The notes: generated by a model from the letters alone, not told the origin. Positions 9,861 through 19,509 are shown, counted from the first letter of the stretch. The stretch is DNA of 49,993 bases from an uncultured Clostridia bacterium (GCA_946185345.1 CAMHJC010000005.1:1-49993), one strand, 5' to 3'. A program made the numbers and translations.

Positions 9861-10751
9861 TCAATATTTTTTCAGATTGCGGTAATATCTGTCGGGAAGC
9901 AGCCTGCCGCCGGAACGAATCGTACCCGAACCGCCTGCGCTGTATCTTTTCCTGCTGCCGGGAGACACATTCAGCTTGGGAGTCCGGCTGCGGATAACCA
10001 CCGAGAAAATATATCCCACGGCAAATATAATCAGTCCCCAGCCGATAAGTCCCAGCAGAAGAGAAGCCGCGCTGCTGTTGCGCTGCTGCTTTGCGTATTC
10101 CAGAAGCATGGGGTCTGTGGTGGACGAATAAAGATCGAGGTCGGTATTGTCATCGTCGTCGTGAATGATTCCTCCGCCTTCGGGAGAGGAGGAGACTTCG
10201 CCCGGAACGGCGGAAGATGTGCTGCTGTCGCCTTCGCCTACTTCCAGGATGTATTTGGCGGAGATGGTGACGTTTTTGGATTTGCTGGAGGAGCCGGTGT
10301 ATTTTTTGACATAGGCGGTAATCGTGACGACGCCGCTTTTCAGACCGACCACCTTCACGGCGCGGTCATCAATCTTTTTGACGGTGGCGATAGAGGAGTC
10401 CGATGTCTCATAAGTGGTATTGAAATTATAGCCCATGTCCTTTATGGTCAGATAAAGCACCGTGGATTTTCCTGCGGTAATGCGCTTGGTGTTGGATTCC
10501 AGAAAACCGACCGTGCCGAGCGTTTCCTGAGGATTGGACGAAACGATCACTTCCGACACATTGGCGTCCGGATCGGATGCCGCGTCGGCATTGCGTGTGG
10601 TAGCGGTGGTATTGGAGGATGTGGTTGAATTCTGCCCGGTGGCAAAAACCGAGGGCGAATAAGCGCAAACGGCGCCGACTGTCAGAGCGGCCGCCATCAG
10701 GCCGGAGAGCCTGCGGACAATAGGTATTTTGTGCTGTTCAGTTCCATTCAT
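9861..10751 (-). CDS. Secreted/membrane-anchored protein with Ig-like (BIG2-type) domain
   Basis: 296 aa; N-terminal signal peptide-like segment, Ser/Thr-rich linker, VVGLKSGVVTITAYVKKYTG resembling Ig-like repeats, C-terminal TM helix. Confidence 0.65.
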   Translation of the reverse strand: MNGTEQHKIPIVRRLSGLMAAALTVGAVCAYSPSVFATGQNSTTSSNTTATTRNADAASDPDANVSEVIVSSNPQETLGTVGFLESNTKRITAGKSTVLYLTIKDMGYNFNTTYETSDSSIATVKKIDDRAVKVVGLKSGVVTITAYVKKYTGSSSKSKNVTISAKYILEVGEGDSSTSSAVPGEVSSSPEGGGIIHDDDDNTDLDLYSSTTDPMLLEYAKQQRNSSAASLLLGLIGWGLIIFAVGYIFSVVIRSRTPKLNVSPGSRKRYSAGGSGTIRSGGRLLPDRYYRNLKKY

Positions 10752-10930
10752 GCCGGATTCCTCCGATGCTTTTAGATTGAAATGCCATTGTTGGATAGCT
10801 CATGTCATTTTATTATATCAAATAATTCAGGTGATTTCAAGTTCAAAGTTCGCCGAGTGTGTTAATATTGTATAAAAATTTAAAGACCGGGAAGAATAAA
10901 AAATAAACAGAAGAAGGGACTTGATGGTCA

Positions 10931-11374
10931 ATGAGAGTGGAGATCAGGCAAAAATGTTCGTCTAAATACACCATACTGCTGAGAATATACTGCTTTATGA
11001 CGGCATTTGTCGCAATGTGCGCCGCCGTCACGCTGGAAGTGTGGCATATTTCCTACGGTGCGTTGGCGGCCGCCGGTTTCTGTGCGGCGATGTGCTGTGC
11101 GGCGGTCGTAATTCCCATGAGTTTCGGCAGAATCCATTATACACGCAGCGGAGGCTGCCTGAGAGTGGAAAAGGGACTCTTTGTGAGAAAAACCCTGATC
11201 ATCAACCGCAGCGAAATACGCTGTTCCCAGATTAAGGGAGGCCTGTTCCAGCGAAGACTGGGTCTGTGTACGGTGATATTCTTTACAGGCGGAGGAAACG
11301 TAAAGATCAGGGGGGTCAATATCAGAGACGGAATGATGCTCAACCGGGCACTCGGTGTTGAGGCGGTGAGCTGA
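10931..11374 (+). CDS. Membrane protein with bacterial PH-like domain (YdbS/YdbT type)
   Basis: 147 aa; two TM helices then LRVEKGLFVRKTLIINRSEIRCSQIKGGLFQRRLGLCTVIFFTGGG. Confidence 0.6.
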   Translation: MRVEIRQKCSSKYTILLRIYCFMTAFVAMCAAVTLEVWHISYGALAAAGFCAAMCCAAVVIPMSFGRIHYTRSGGCLRVEKGLFVRKTLIINRSEIRCSQIKGGLFQRRLGLCTVIFFTGGGNVKIRGVNIRDGMMLNRALGVEAVS

Positions 11375-11376
11375 CC

Positions 11377-12720
11377 TTGGCGGCGGAGAAGGATTGCGGA
11401 ATGTGTTTTTCGCCTCATTGGTCGGCATCGGTCAGACCGGAGATGATTCTTTGTGCGGCGGCAGGCGGTCTGTATGCTCTGATTGCGGTCATCCGTGGAG
11501 ACTTCGGGCCGGATGGCTGGGCGGTGATGGCATTATCGGCGGTTGTTGCGGCCGTCCGGTTTGTCATCGCGGAGTACGGACGAAGGCATACCCTGTGGCG
11601 GATTGACCGTAATTCCATCAAGGCGGCAGGTCCGGGCGCTGAAAAAATCATGCGGTTGGATTCGCTGGTTTTCATCGAATGTCGGTACGTCTCCTATTAC
11701 GGAATATTCGGAGGAGTCAGGGTGAGCATTTTCTCCGACGGTGTGCGAGGCGTGTGGATTTCGTCCGTACTGTCGAAGGAACAGGCAAAGCGGCTGATGA
11801 ATTTCGTCCGCAGTGCATCCGCCGGCAACTGCGAGGCAGAAGAAAAGCTGGTTCCGGGCAGGCTCTCGTCGTTGGCTCACGCCGTCACATCCGAACGCAC
11901 ATTGTTCCTGATGATGGTTTCGGCGCAGCTGACGGTGCTGGCGGAAGAAGGCGGACTGATCAATCTCATTGCTCCGGCTTTGCTGCTCTCCGCCGTGGTG
12001 AATAGTATATTAACCGCTGTCTACGGCTGCGGAATGTCATTCTGCCTGACGAGGTACGGTTGCGAAGTGGCGCTGGGGATAGGCGGAGGAAGGAAATTAT
12101 TGATACCGAAAAACGCTGTCGCAGGAGTAAGAGTGTGCTGCGGTCCGGCGGATGTGATATGCGGTACAGGCAGCATGGAACTGGTATGCAGAGGAGGAAG
12201 GACGATTCCATGCCTGCTGCGTGAGCGTTGCGCAAAGCTCAAAGAATACGCCATGCGTCTCACGGACGCCGGAGGGGAATCGGGTGCCGTGCTGTCCGAT
12301 ACTGATGCGCTGAGAAAAGAATACGCAATGGGACTTATCGGAAGTCTGTCAGGCGGTATGATCGGTGCGCTGCTTGTCTTTTCATCGGACAGCCTGACCG
12401 TCCGAATGTTGGCGGCAGCGGCGGTTAACATTCTGGCATTGGCGGCAGTCCGCTGCTGTACCGGAATGAAATGCGCCTGTCAGTTCGGGATAAGAATGTC
12501 GCCGGCGGCCGTATCTGCCGGAGGAATGTATCGGTGTCGGGCCGTATTCTTCTGCTACAGGAGAGAAAGCGTAGCGGGACTGCGGATGACAGGCTCGGTT
12601 TTCATGAGAATGAACGACCGCTGCCGAGCGGCTCCCTATTCCTCCGGAAGCCGCCCGGGAGTGTGGTGCAGATGTGTTCCTTATGCTGCGGTCAACGGAC
12701 TTGTGCGACGATTTGGCTGA
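11377..12720 (+). CDS. Membrane protein with PH-like repeats (YdbT-like), TTG start or downstream ATG at 11401
   Basis: 447 aa; repeated paired TM segments followed by PH-like strands; adjacent to the smaller PH-like gene. Confidence 0.5.
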   Translation: MAAEKDCGMCFSPHWSASVRPEMILCAAAGGLYALIAVIRGDFGPDGWAVMALSAVVAAVRFVIAEYGRRHTLWRIDRNSIKAAGPGAEKIMRLDSLVFIECRYVSYYGIFGGVRVSIFSDGVRGVWISSVLSKEQAKRLMNFVRSASAGNCEAEEKLVPGRLSSLAHAVTSERTLFLMMVSAQLTVLAEEGGLINLIAPALLLSAVVNSILTAVYGCGMSFCLTRYGCEVALGIGGGRKLLIPKNAVAGVRVCCGPADVICGTGSMELVCRGGRTIPCLLRERCAKLKEYAMRLTDAGGESGAVLSDTDALRKEYAMGLIGSLSGGMIGALLVFSSDSLTVRMLAAAAVNILALAAVRCCTGMKCACQFGIRMSPAAVSAGGMYRCRAVFFCYRRESVAGLRMTGSVFMRMNDRCRAAPYSSGSRPGVWCRCVPYAAVNGLVRRFG

Positions 12721-12797
12721 GAAAAGGATTACAAGAAAAATAATGATAAAACTATATAATTGAGTTGATGATTTCGTTAAAAATCACTAATTAACTA

Positions 12798-12831
12798 TTG
12801 ACAAACCCCCGATATTATGTTTTAATATACT
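12798..12831 (+). promoter_or_regulatory. Putative sigma-A-type promoter for glmS
   Basis: TTGACA at 12798-12803 with TTTAAT/TATACT candidates for the -10 at 12821-12831, upstream of the ribozyme. Confidence 0.6.
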
Positions 12832-12885
12832 GTAAGCATAAATCGGGGGTGAGTTGGTTTTAATCATTTTGTCATGTTAAGTCAA

Positions 12886-13063
12886 AAGCGCCTGAGCCTT
12901 TCTGCGTAATATCATTATGCTTCATTGTATACGTAATAAAAGGCTGACGAGGGTGGAAGTTTATCGAAACAATCGGCGGATGCTTCCCGGCTTCGCAGAG
13001 AAGCTGCATATCGGCAGACAAAGACTTCGGAAAACCGGAGAACAGAATTGCCGTTACTCTGTT
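12886..13063 (+). ncRNA. glmS ribozyme: glmS ribozyme (glucosamine-6-phosphate-activated)
   Basis: Characteristic core: AAGCGCCTGAGCCTTTCTGCG ... GGCTGACGAGGGTGGAAGTTTATCGAA ... TCGGCGGATGCTTCCCGGCT ... GACAAAGACTTCGG ... CAGAATTGCCGTTACTCTG; directly upstream of glmS. Predicted cleavage between A12887 and G12888. Confidence 0.97.
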
Positions 13064-13085
13064 AATCATTGGAGGTTAGTAATTT

Positions 13086-14897
13086 ATGTGCGGTATCGTA
13101 GGATACATAGGTGATAAAAATTCGACTGAGATACTTCTGGACGGCCTGAAAAAGCTGGAATACAGAGGTTATGACTCGGCCGGCGTCGCCGTCTTTGAGC
13201 ATGACAAGGTCAGTGTGATCAAGGCAAAGGGACGCATTAAAAATCTGGAGGATAAGATAGGCGAGGGTGTTCCGCAGGGCGTCTGCGGTATCGGTCACAC
13301 ACGCTGGGCCACTCACGGGGAACCTTCCGACGTCAACAGTCATCCTCACAGAAGCGGCAAGGTCACGCTGGTACACAACGGCATTATCGAGAATTATGCC
13401 GAACTGAAGGAAAAGATGAAGGCGGAAGGGCGTACTTTTCTCTCGGAAACCGACACAGAAGTGGCTGCGCAGCTCATCGACAAATATTACGACGGCGACC
13501 CGATCGACGCCATTTTTACGGCAATTGCCAGAATTCGCGGCTCCTACGCATTCGGCGTGCTGTTTGACGATTACCCGGAAAAGCTTTTTGCCATTCGCAA
13601 GGACAGTCCGCTGATAGTCGGCATAGGTGAAGGGGAAAACTTCATCGCTTCCGACATTCCGGCGATTCTCAGCAGAACCAATCATTATTACCTGCTCGAG
13701 GAGAATGAGCTTGCGGTTATCACGGCAGATTCCATCAGGATACTCGGAGCCGACAGACAGCCCATTGAAAAGGAAGTTTTTACCGCAACGTGGGACGTTT
13801 CGGCTGCCGAAAAAGGCGGATACGACCATTTCATGCTCAAGGAAATCAATGAACAGCCCAAGGTGCTTGCCGACACGATTCTTCCCCGTCTCAAAAACGG
13901 CGCGAAGGGCATCTTCGCAGAGGAAATGCCCGATATTTCCAAAATCAGACGGCTGCATGTCGTGGCCTGCGGAAGTGCGCTTCACGCAGGAATGGTCGGC
14001 AGACATATGATCGAGCGCATTGCCAGGGTTCCGGTTATTACCGAGGTCGCTTCGGAATTCAGATATTCCAACCTGCTCTTTGAGGAAGGCGACGCCGTGG
14101 TGGTTATTTCCCAGAGCGGCGAGACGGCCGACACGCTGGCCGCCCTTCGCATTGCCAAAAAGAGAGGAATACCGACCATCGCCATAGTCAATGTGGTTGG
14201 TTCCACGATTGCCCGTGAAGCGGACATCGTGCTTTATACATGGGCAGGACCTGAAATAGCCGTTGCCACTACCAAGGCCTACACCTGCCAGGTGGCGGTC
14301 ATGCTGATGATGGCGCTGCGCTTTGCCTGCGAGCGAGGCACCGTTTCGGATGCGGATCTGGAGCATTATTCCGATCTGCTCAGACAGATTCCGGACGTGG
14401 TGGCCGATGTCATCGGCAATGCGGATATCTATAAGGAAATGTCCCAGAGTTACAAGGATTGTGAGGATCTCTTCTTTATCGGCAGAGGATACGACTGTGC
14501 GCTCTGCTGGGAGGCCTCCATCAAGCTCAAGGAAATATCCTACATTCATTCCGAAGCCTACGCCGCCGGAGAACTCAAGCACGGCACGATTTCGCTCATT
14601 GAGCCGGGAATGCCCGTGGTGGCCATTGCCTCGGGCGATAAGCTCTTTGAAAAGACCGTGAGCAACGTCAAGGAAGTCAAGGCGAGAGGCGCCAGGGTGA
14701 TCCTTCTCTGCAAGAAGGGAGCAAGCGTTGACAGCACCATTTATGACCATCTGATCGAAGTGCCTGACGTGGACGAATTCATACGTCCCATAGCCGCTAT
14801 CGTTCCGCTTCAGATATTTGCCTATTATACCGCAGTAGCAAGAGGCTGCGATGTGGATAAGCCGAGAAATCTGGCCAAATCGGTGACGGTTGAGTAA
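13086..14897 (+). CDS. glmS: Glutamine--fructose-6-phosphate aminotransferase (isomerizing)
   Basis: 603 aa; MCGIVGYIGDKN N-terminal Cys amidotransferase; C-terminal SIS domains; KSVTVE C-terminus. Confidence 0.98.
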   Translation: MCGIVGYIGDKNSTEILLDGLKKLEYRGYDSAGVAVFEHDKVSVIKAKGRIKNLEDKIGEGVPQGVCGIGHTRWATHGEPSDVNSHPHRSGKVTLVHNGIIENYAELKEKMKAEGRTFLSETDTEVAAQLIDKYYDGDPIDAIFTAIARIRGSYAFGVLFDDYPEKLFAIRKDSPLIVGIGEGENFIASDIPAILSRTNHYYLLEENELAVITADSIRILGADRQPIEKEVFTATWDVSAAEKGGYDHFMLKEINEQPKVLADTILPRLKNGAKGIFAEEMPDISKIRRLHVVACGSALHAGMVGRHMIERIARVPVITEVASEFRYSNLLFEEGDAVVVISQSGETADTLAALRIAKKRGIPTIAIVNVVGSTIAREADIVLYTWAGPEIAVATTKAYTCQVAVMLMMALRFACERGTVSDADLEHYSDLLRQIPDVVADVIGNADIYKEMSQSYKDCEDLFFIGRGYDCALCWEASIKLKEISYIHSEAYAAGELKHGTISLIEPGMPVVAIASGDKLFEKTVSNVKEVKARGARVILLCKKGASVDSTIYDHLIEVPDVDEFIRPIAAIVPLQIFAYYTAVARGCDVDKPRNLAKSVTVE

Positions 14898-14957
14898 TAG
14901 GGTAAAAAGTTAATGCCGTAACCCGTCGGTCATTATTAAGCAATTCATCGAAAACAT

Positions 14958-14999
14958 ACCGCTGATTTTTTTCGTATAGGAAAAAGTCAGCGGTTTTTT
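14958..14999 (+). terminator. Rho-independent terminator after glmS
   Basis: accgctgattttttt...aaaaagtcagcggt hairpin followed by T tract. Confidence 0.85.
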
Positions 15000-15018
15000 A
15001 ATTTTTTCATTCAAAGCC

Positions 15019-15068
15019 TTGACATTTATTGAATATGTGTTATAATAAACATATGAATAATTGTTCAT
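15019..15068 (+). promoter_or_regulatory. Promoter plus ArsR/SmtB-type operator
   Basis: TTGACA (15019-15024), 16-nt spacer, TATAAT (15041-15046); near-palindrome ATGAATAATTGTTCAT (15053-15068) at the expected start of transcription. Confidence 0.75.
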
Positions 15069-15090
15069 TTATTGAATGGAGTGATTTTTT

Positions 15091-15468
15091 ATGGATATCA
15101 ACAACGAAATGGAATTTGCCGAGGAGTTTGAAACGGAACCGTCGCACAGCGATTATGTTGATCTTGTGCGCAGTGATATGTACGACATAGACCGTGTATA
15201 TGATCTTGCCGAATTGTTCAAGATCTTCGGGGATTCCACACGGCTGAGAATCATGTCCGCCCTGCTGAATCACGAGCTGTGCGTGTGCGATATTTCCGAG
15301 GTGCTGGAGATGAACCAGTCGGCCATATCCCATCAGCTCAGAGTGCTGAGAACAGCGGGACTCATCAAGGTGCGGCGGAGAGGGAAATCTGCCTTTTATT
15401 CTTTGGACGATGACCACGTTAAAAAAATTATCGAAATGGGCTTCGAGCATATCAACGAGAAGGACTGA
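15091..15468 (+). CDS. ArsR/SmtB-family metal-responsive transcriptional regulator
   Basis: 125 aa; LAELFKIFGDSTRLRIMSALLNHELCVCDISEVLEMNQSAISHQLRVLRTAGLIKVRRRGKSAFYSL with metal-site ELCVCD. Confidence 0.93.
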   Translation: MDINNEMEFAEEFETEPSHSDYVDLVRSDMYDIDRVYDLAELFKIFGDSTRLRIMSALLNHELCVCDISEVLEMNQSAISHQLRVLRTAGLIKVRRRGKSAFYSLDDDHVKKIIEMGFEHINEKD

Positions 15469-15484
15469 AAGGGAGGCATCAACC

Positions 15485-17701
15485 GTGGAAAAAATCAAAT
15501 ATACGCTGGAAGGGCTTGACTGTGCCGGCTGTGCCGCAAAGGCGGAAGCGGCCGTCAACAAGGCACCATGGATAGAAAAAGCCACCGTCGATTTTATGAA
15601 CAAGCGTCTGACGGTTCATCTCAGCGACATCAACCCGAATGCCGACGAGGATATTCAGAAGATAGTGGACAGCGTGCTTGTGGGTGTAAATGTTGTGCAG
15701 TACGACGATTCGGAGGAACGGGAAAACCACCGGAAAAAGCACGGACGGAAGCATTGCGCCGCCGGTTCCTGCGACTGCTGTGAGGACGAGGACTGTGCCG
15801 ACAGCCATGAGAACGCTCATTTACATGAGAACGCTCATTTACATGAGCATAGCGAATCGGAAAATCCGACACTGATGGTGATTACCACGATGCTGGCACT
15901 GGCTGCCGGAGCTTTGGGAATTGCGGCACATTTCATTGAGTTTCCGCATAATGAATTTGTCTCGGCCGCCGGATATATCTGCGCCATTCTTTTCGCCGGG
16001 TATGACGTATTTATCAAGGGCGTGAAGTCAGTCATTAAACTCCGGCTGGACGAAAGCGCACTCATGGCCATTGCGATGATTGCGGCGGCCATTCTCGGGG
16101 AATTCTTTGAGGGTGCCATGGTGGCGGTGCTTTATCGCATCGGCGAATGGCTGGAGGACAAAGCGGTTGACAATTCCCGGGAGAGCATAGCGGCACTTGC
16201 CGAGATACGCCCTGACACCGCCAATGTCAAGCGAAGCACCGGCGTTGCCGTTATTCGGGCGGAAGAAGTGGAAGTCGGCGAGACGATCCTCATTCGCCCC
16301 CACGAAAGGGTGCCGCTTGACTGCATTGTGACCGAGGGCAGTTCGGACATTGACAGTTCGGCTCTCACAGGTGAATCACTCCCCATAGAAGCCGAACCGG
16401 GAAGCGAATTGCTCAGCGGCATGATGAACGGCGACGGATCACTGACGGCGCGTGTCACCAGCAATTACGAGAATTCCGCTGCCGCCAGAATCATCAGCCT
16501 TGTCACCGAGTCGGCAGAAAACAAGGGAAACGCCGAAAAATTCGTCACCCGCTTTGCGGTGGTATACACGCCGATTGTTGTGGGTCTTGCCTTTATGATT
16601 GCGGTCATTCCTCCGCTTCTGGGATTGGGTGAGTTCAGGGATTTTATCATACGCTCGCTGACGTTCCTGGTGGCGTCATGCCCGTGTGCCATTGTCATTT
16701 CGGTGCCGCTTGCCTTCTTCTCCTCGATAGGAGGAGCCTCGAAATTCGGCGTGCTGGTCAAGGGCGGCAATTTTGCCGAGCTGCTTGCCAAGGCCCGTGC
16801 GATTGCCTTTGACAAGACCGGCACCGTCACCGAAGGCAGGCCGGAAGTACGGCAGGTAGTGAGCGGAGAAGGATTTACTCCCAACAGTGCGGCGCAATTG
16901 GCGGCGGCGGCGGAGATTAATTCATCACATCCCTATGCGCAGGCCATCAGAGAATACGCCGGCACAGTGGAGAATATCACCGGGTATAAAAATTTCTCCG
17001 AGCTTGCGGGACATGGCGTGAGCTGTGAGGACGGTCAGGGAAGGCAGATTCTCTGCGGCGGTGCGAAGCTGATGAAGAAGTACGGTGTGGATATTCCGGA
17101 AGGAGCCGGTGCGCAGGCCTATGTCGCATGTGACGGACGGCTTGCGGGAAGTATTCTCATCAGCGACAGTCCGAAAGAAGGCGTCAGCGATGCCATTGCC
17201 GGACTCAAGGCACTCGGAGTGGAAGATGTGACCATGCTCACCGGAGACGGCTTTGAAAGTGCTAAAGCGGTTGCCGAAAGTGTAGGAATCAAAAACTTCC
17301 GTGCCGAGCTGCTTCCCGAGAACAAGGTCGATGCCGTGGAAAAAATAAAGGCAAAGGGCATGGTGACGGCATTTGTCGGCGACGGAATCAACGATGCGCC
17401 GGTGCTTGCCGCTGCCGATGTGGGAATAGCGATGGGGCTTGGTTCCGGTGCTGCGATTGAGGCGGCGGACATGGTGCTTTCCTCCAACAATCTCGGCACG
17501 CTGCCCAGAGCGATCAGGCATTTCCGCAGGACGATGGGAATCATCAAATTCAACATAGCCTTTGCGCTTGTTTTCAAGGCGGCGGTGCTGATCGCGGCGG
17601 CATTCGGATACGCTCCCATGTGGGCGGCGGTGTTTGCTGACGTTGGCGTCTGCCTGATCTGCGTTGCCAATGCGTCAAGGCTGATCGAGCCGAAGAAATG
17701 A
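15485..17701 (+). CDS. Heavy-metal (Zn/Cd/Pb-type) P1B-ATPase with N-terminal HMA domain and His-rich linker
   Basis: GTG start after gggagg; GLDCAGCAAK HMA motif, [46 protein letters not shown]. Confidence 0.93.
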   Translation: MEKIKYTLEGLDCAGCAAKAEAAVNKAPWIEKATVDFMNKRLTVHLSDINPNADEDIQKIVDSVLVGVNVVQYDDSEERENHRKKHGRKHCAAGSCDCCEDEDCADSHENAHLHENAHLHEHSESENPTLMVITTMLALAAGALGIAAHFIEFPHNEFVSAAGYICAILFAGYDVFIKGVKSVIKLRLDESALMAIAMIAAAILGEFFEGAMVAVLYRIGEWLEDKAVDNSRESIAALAEIRPDTANVKRSTGVAVIRAEEVEVGETILIRPHERVPLDCIVTEGSSDIDSSALTGESLPIEAEPGSELLSGMMNGDGSLTARVTSNYENSAAARIISLVTESAENKGNAEKFVTRFAVVYTPIVVGLAFMIAVIPPLLGLGEFRDFIIRSLTFLVASCPCAIVISVPLAFFSSIGGASKFGVLVKGGNFAELLAKARAIAFDKTGTVTEGRPEVRQVVSGEGFTPNSAAQLAAAAEINSSHPYAQAIREYAGTVENITGYKNFSELAGHGVSCEDGQGRQILCGGAKLMKKYGVDIPEGAGAQAYVACDGRLAGSILISDSPKEGVSDAIAGLKALGVEDVTMLTGDGFESAKAVAESVGIKNFRAELLPENKVDAVEKIKAKGMVTAFVGDGINDAPVLAAADVGIAMGLGSGAAIEAADMVLSSNNLGTLPRAIRHFRRTMGIIKFNIAFALVFKAAVLIAAAFGYAPMWAAVFADVGVCLICVANASRLIEPKK

Positions 17702-17718
17702 GTATTATTAAATCAATC

Positions 17719-17776
17719 AATCCGCACATACGTTCTGCTAAAATGCAGCAGCGTGTGTGCGGATTGTATTTTTCTT
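17719..17776 (+). terminator. Intrinsic terminator after the metal ATPase
   Basis: aatccgcacatacgttctgc / gcagcagcgtgtgtgcggatt hairpin followed by a T-rich stretch. Confidence 0.75.
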
Positions 17777-17780
17777 AAGT

Positions 17781-18938
17781 TTAATCTTTCGGTGCTGTGC
17801 AAATGATAACCTCACGAACCTCCGGGTCAAGGGGAGAAGTGTCCGGACGGGACAGGCTGAACCGGACATAGCGGCTGCCGCTTTCATCGAGGTTGTAAAT
17901 CAGCTCGTAGTGAGTATAGTAGTCGTATATCGGTTCGTCCGGCTGTCCGTACTGGGCGATCACTTCCTGTGCGGTGGTCTGCTTGTCAAAGATGAAGTTG
18001 CCGGGGAGAATGGCGTATTCAAAGCCGTTGTCGAAACGAATCCAGAGTTCCGTTATGAGAGAATCATTGCGGGGCTGCCTGAGTTCCTCGGCAGTTTTCA
18101 TACCGATCCATAATTCTTTATCGTCCTTTACATAGCTGGTATAGGAATTCTCTTTGACCTTCCAGCCATGCGATGTGAATTCACCGAATGTCATGGGAAG
18201 CGTGTATAGATTGCCCTCGAGGTACACCTGACAGCTTTCCAGTCCGTTCGCAATATCGACCTTCGGAATTTTGGTCCGGTCAAGAATGGACTGATCGTTT
18301 TCAATGATGCGGTTAATCATGTGAGCATGAATACTCTCTGTATTGCCGGATTCATCGAGGTTGGCGGAAAAACCGATCTCATTGTAATACGTTTGAATAT
18401 AATACCTTGCGATGTATGAATCTTCATCAAATATCAGCTCAGGTTGCCCGTATTGATTCATAATGTCATCGTAGGAGATACTGCTGTCAAAGGCAAATCC
18501 CCCCGGCAGGATCACATCGTATTCCTCACAGGCGTCAAAGTAAACGCCGACAGCCAGACACTCGGACGGCTTTATGATTTCGGCTGTGGGATTGTAAAGC
18601 TCCATACCCAGAGAAAACTCTGAGCCGTCTGTTTTTTCCAGATTGAAGATGATTTTCGGGTCTCCCGGTTTGATTTCGTAACGGTTGTATGACTCGTATA
18701 ATTTCCATCCGTTCTCATAAAATTCGCTCACGGGACACGGCAGGGAATAGAGGTGTCCGTCTATCGTAACCTGATAGCTGAAAAGATCATCGGACAGCTC
18801 GTCAACAGTGACAACTTCATCGCTTGCCGGCTCTGACGAATCGCCGCCGTTTTCTTTGTGGCGGCAGGAGGAAAATGCGCAGATCATCATTCCCGCAGCC
18901 AGTAGCAATGCGGTAATTTTTAGTGTGTTTGTTTTCAT
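17781..18938 (-). CDS. Lipoprotein with two tandem copies of a related domain
   Basis: 385 aa; signal peptide and lipobox (MICAFSSC); internal duplication (YQVTIDGHLYSLPCPVSEFYENGWK vs CQVYLEGNLYTLPMTFGEFTSHGWK). Confidence 0.8.
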   Translation of the reverse strand: MKTNTLKITALLLAAGMMICAFSSCRHKENGGDSSEPASDEVVTVDELSDDLFSYQVTIDGHLYSLPCPVSEFYENGWKLYESYNRYEIKPGDPKIIFNLEKTDGSEFSLGMELYNPTAEIIKPSECLAVGVYFDACEEYDVILPGGFAFDSSISYDDIMNQYGQPELIFDEDSYIARYYIQTYYNEIGFSANLDESGNTESIHAHMINRIIENDQSILDRTKIPKVDIANGLESCQVYLEGNLYTLPMTFGEFTSHGWKVKENSYTSYVKDDKELWIGMKTAEELRQPRNDSLITELWIRFDNGFEYAILPGNFIFDKQTTAQEVIAQYGQPDEPIYDYYTHYELIYNLDESGSRYVRFSLSRPDTSPLDPEVREVIICTAPKD

Positions 18939-19107
18939 CTTATTTGGACTCCTTTTTTCTGCTACCTACTACCTTCTACCTGCTTTATAGTAGCATAGGA
19001 TTCCTAAAATGTCAACAAATAACATATCTAAATTTTTTTCTAATTAATTTATCGTAAAGTATTTACTTTTCTGTTTGGATGATGTATAATTGAATCGTTT
19101 TTAGTGA

Positions 19108-19509
19108 ATGAAATACATCATGTGCGTATGGATTGGAGGAATAGAAATAGCTGCAGGAAATTTTAAAAGCACATTTAAACGGGGTGCAACGGCGCTGCTG
19201 GTTCTGACACTGCTTCAGAAAAGGGATATGTACGGGTATGAGATCATACAAACCCTGATCAAGCGGAGCAACGGCAACTTTTTCATACCGGAGGGAAGCC
19301 TGTATCCTTCCCTGTATAAAATGATAGACAACGGATACATCAGCAGTCGGGAAGTGCCTGTCGGAAAGGCGTCCACGAGAATTTACTATCATCTTGAGGA
19401 AGCGGGCAGGCTTCATCTCAAGCAGCTGCTTTCGGATTATCAGTCGGTGAAAAACGACATAGAAAACATTTTAAACAGAAGTGGGGAAAACGCATCAGAT
19501 GAAGACTAA
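19108..19509 (+). CDS. PadR-family transcriptional regulator (start codon uncertain)
   Basis: RGATALLVLTLLQKRDMYGYEIIQTL...FFIPEGSLYPSLYKMIDNGYISSRE...RIYYHLEEAGR. Confidence 0.92.
   Translation: MKYIMCVWIGGIEIAAGNFKSTFKRGATALLVLTLLQKRDMYGYEIIQTLIKRSNGNFFIPEGSLYPSLYKMIDNGYISSREVPVGKASTRIYYHLEEAGRLHLKQLLSDYQSVKNDIENILNRSGENASDED

Noticed and set aside
13062-14750. 562-aa antisense ORF opposite glmS
   Set aside because: Fully antisense to a confidently identified gene; the protein has no recognisable motif and a composition typical of reverse-frame translation.
15410-15484. Extended N-terminus of the metal ATPase from 15410
   Set aside because: Overlaps the end of the ArsR-type gene; the GTG at 15485 after gggagg gives a normal HMA start (VEKIKYTLEGLDCAGC).
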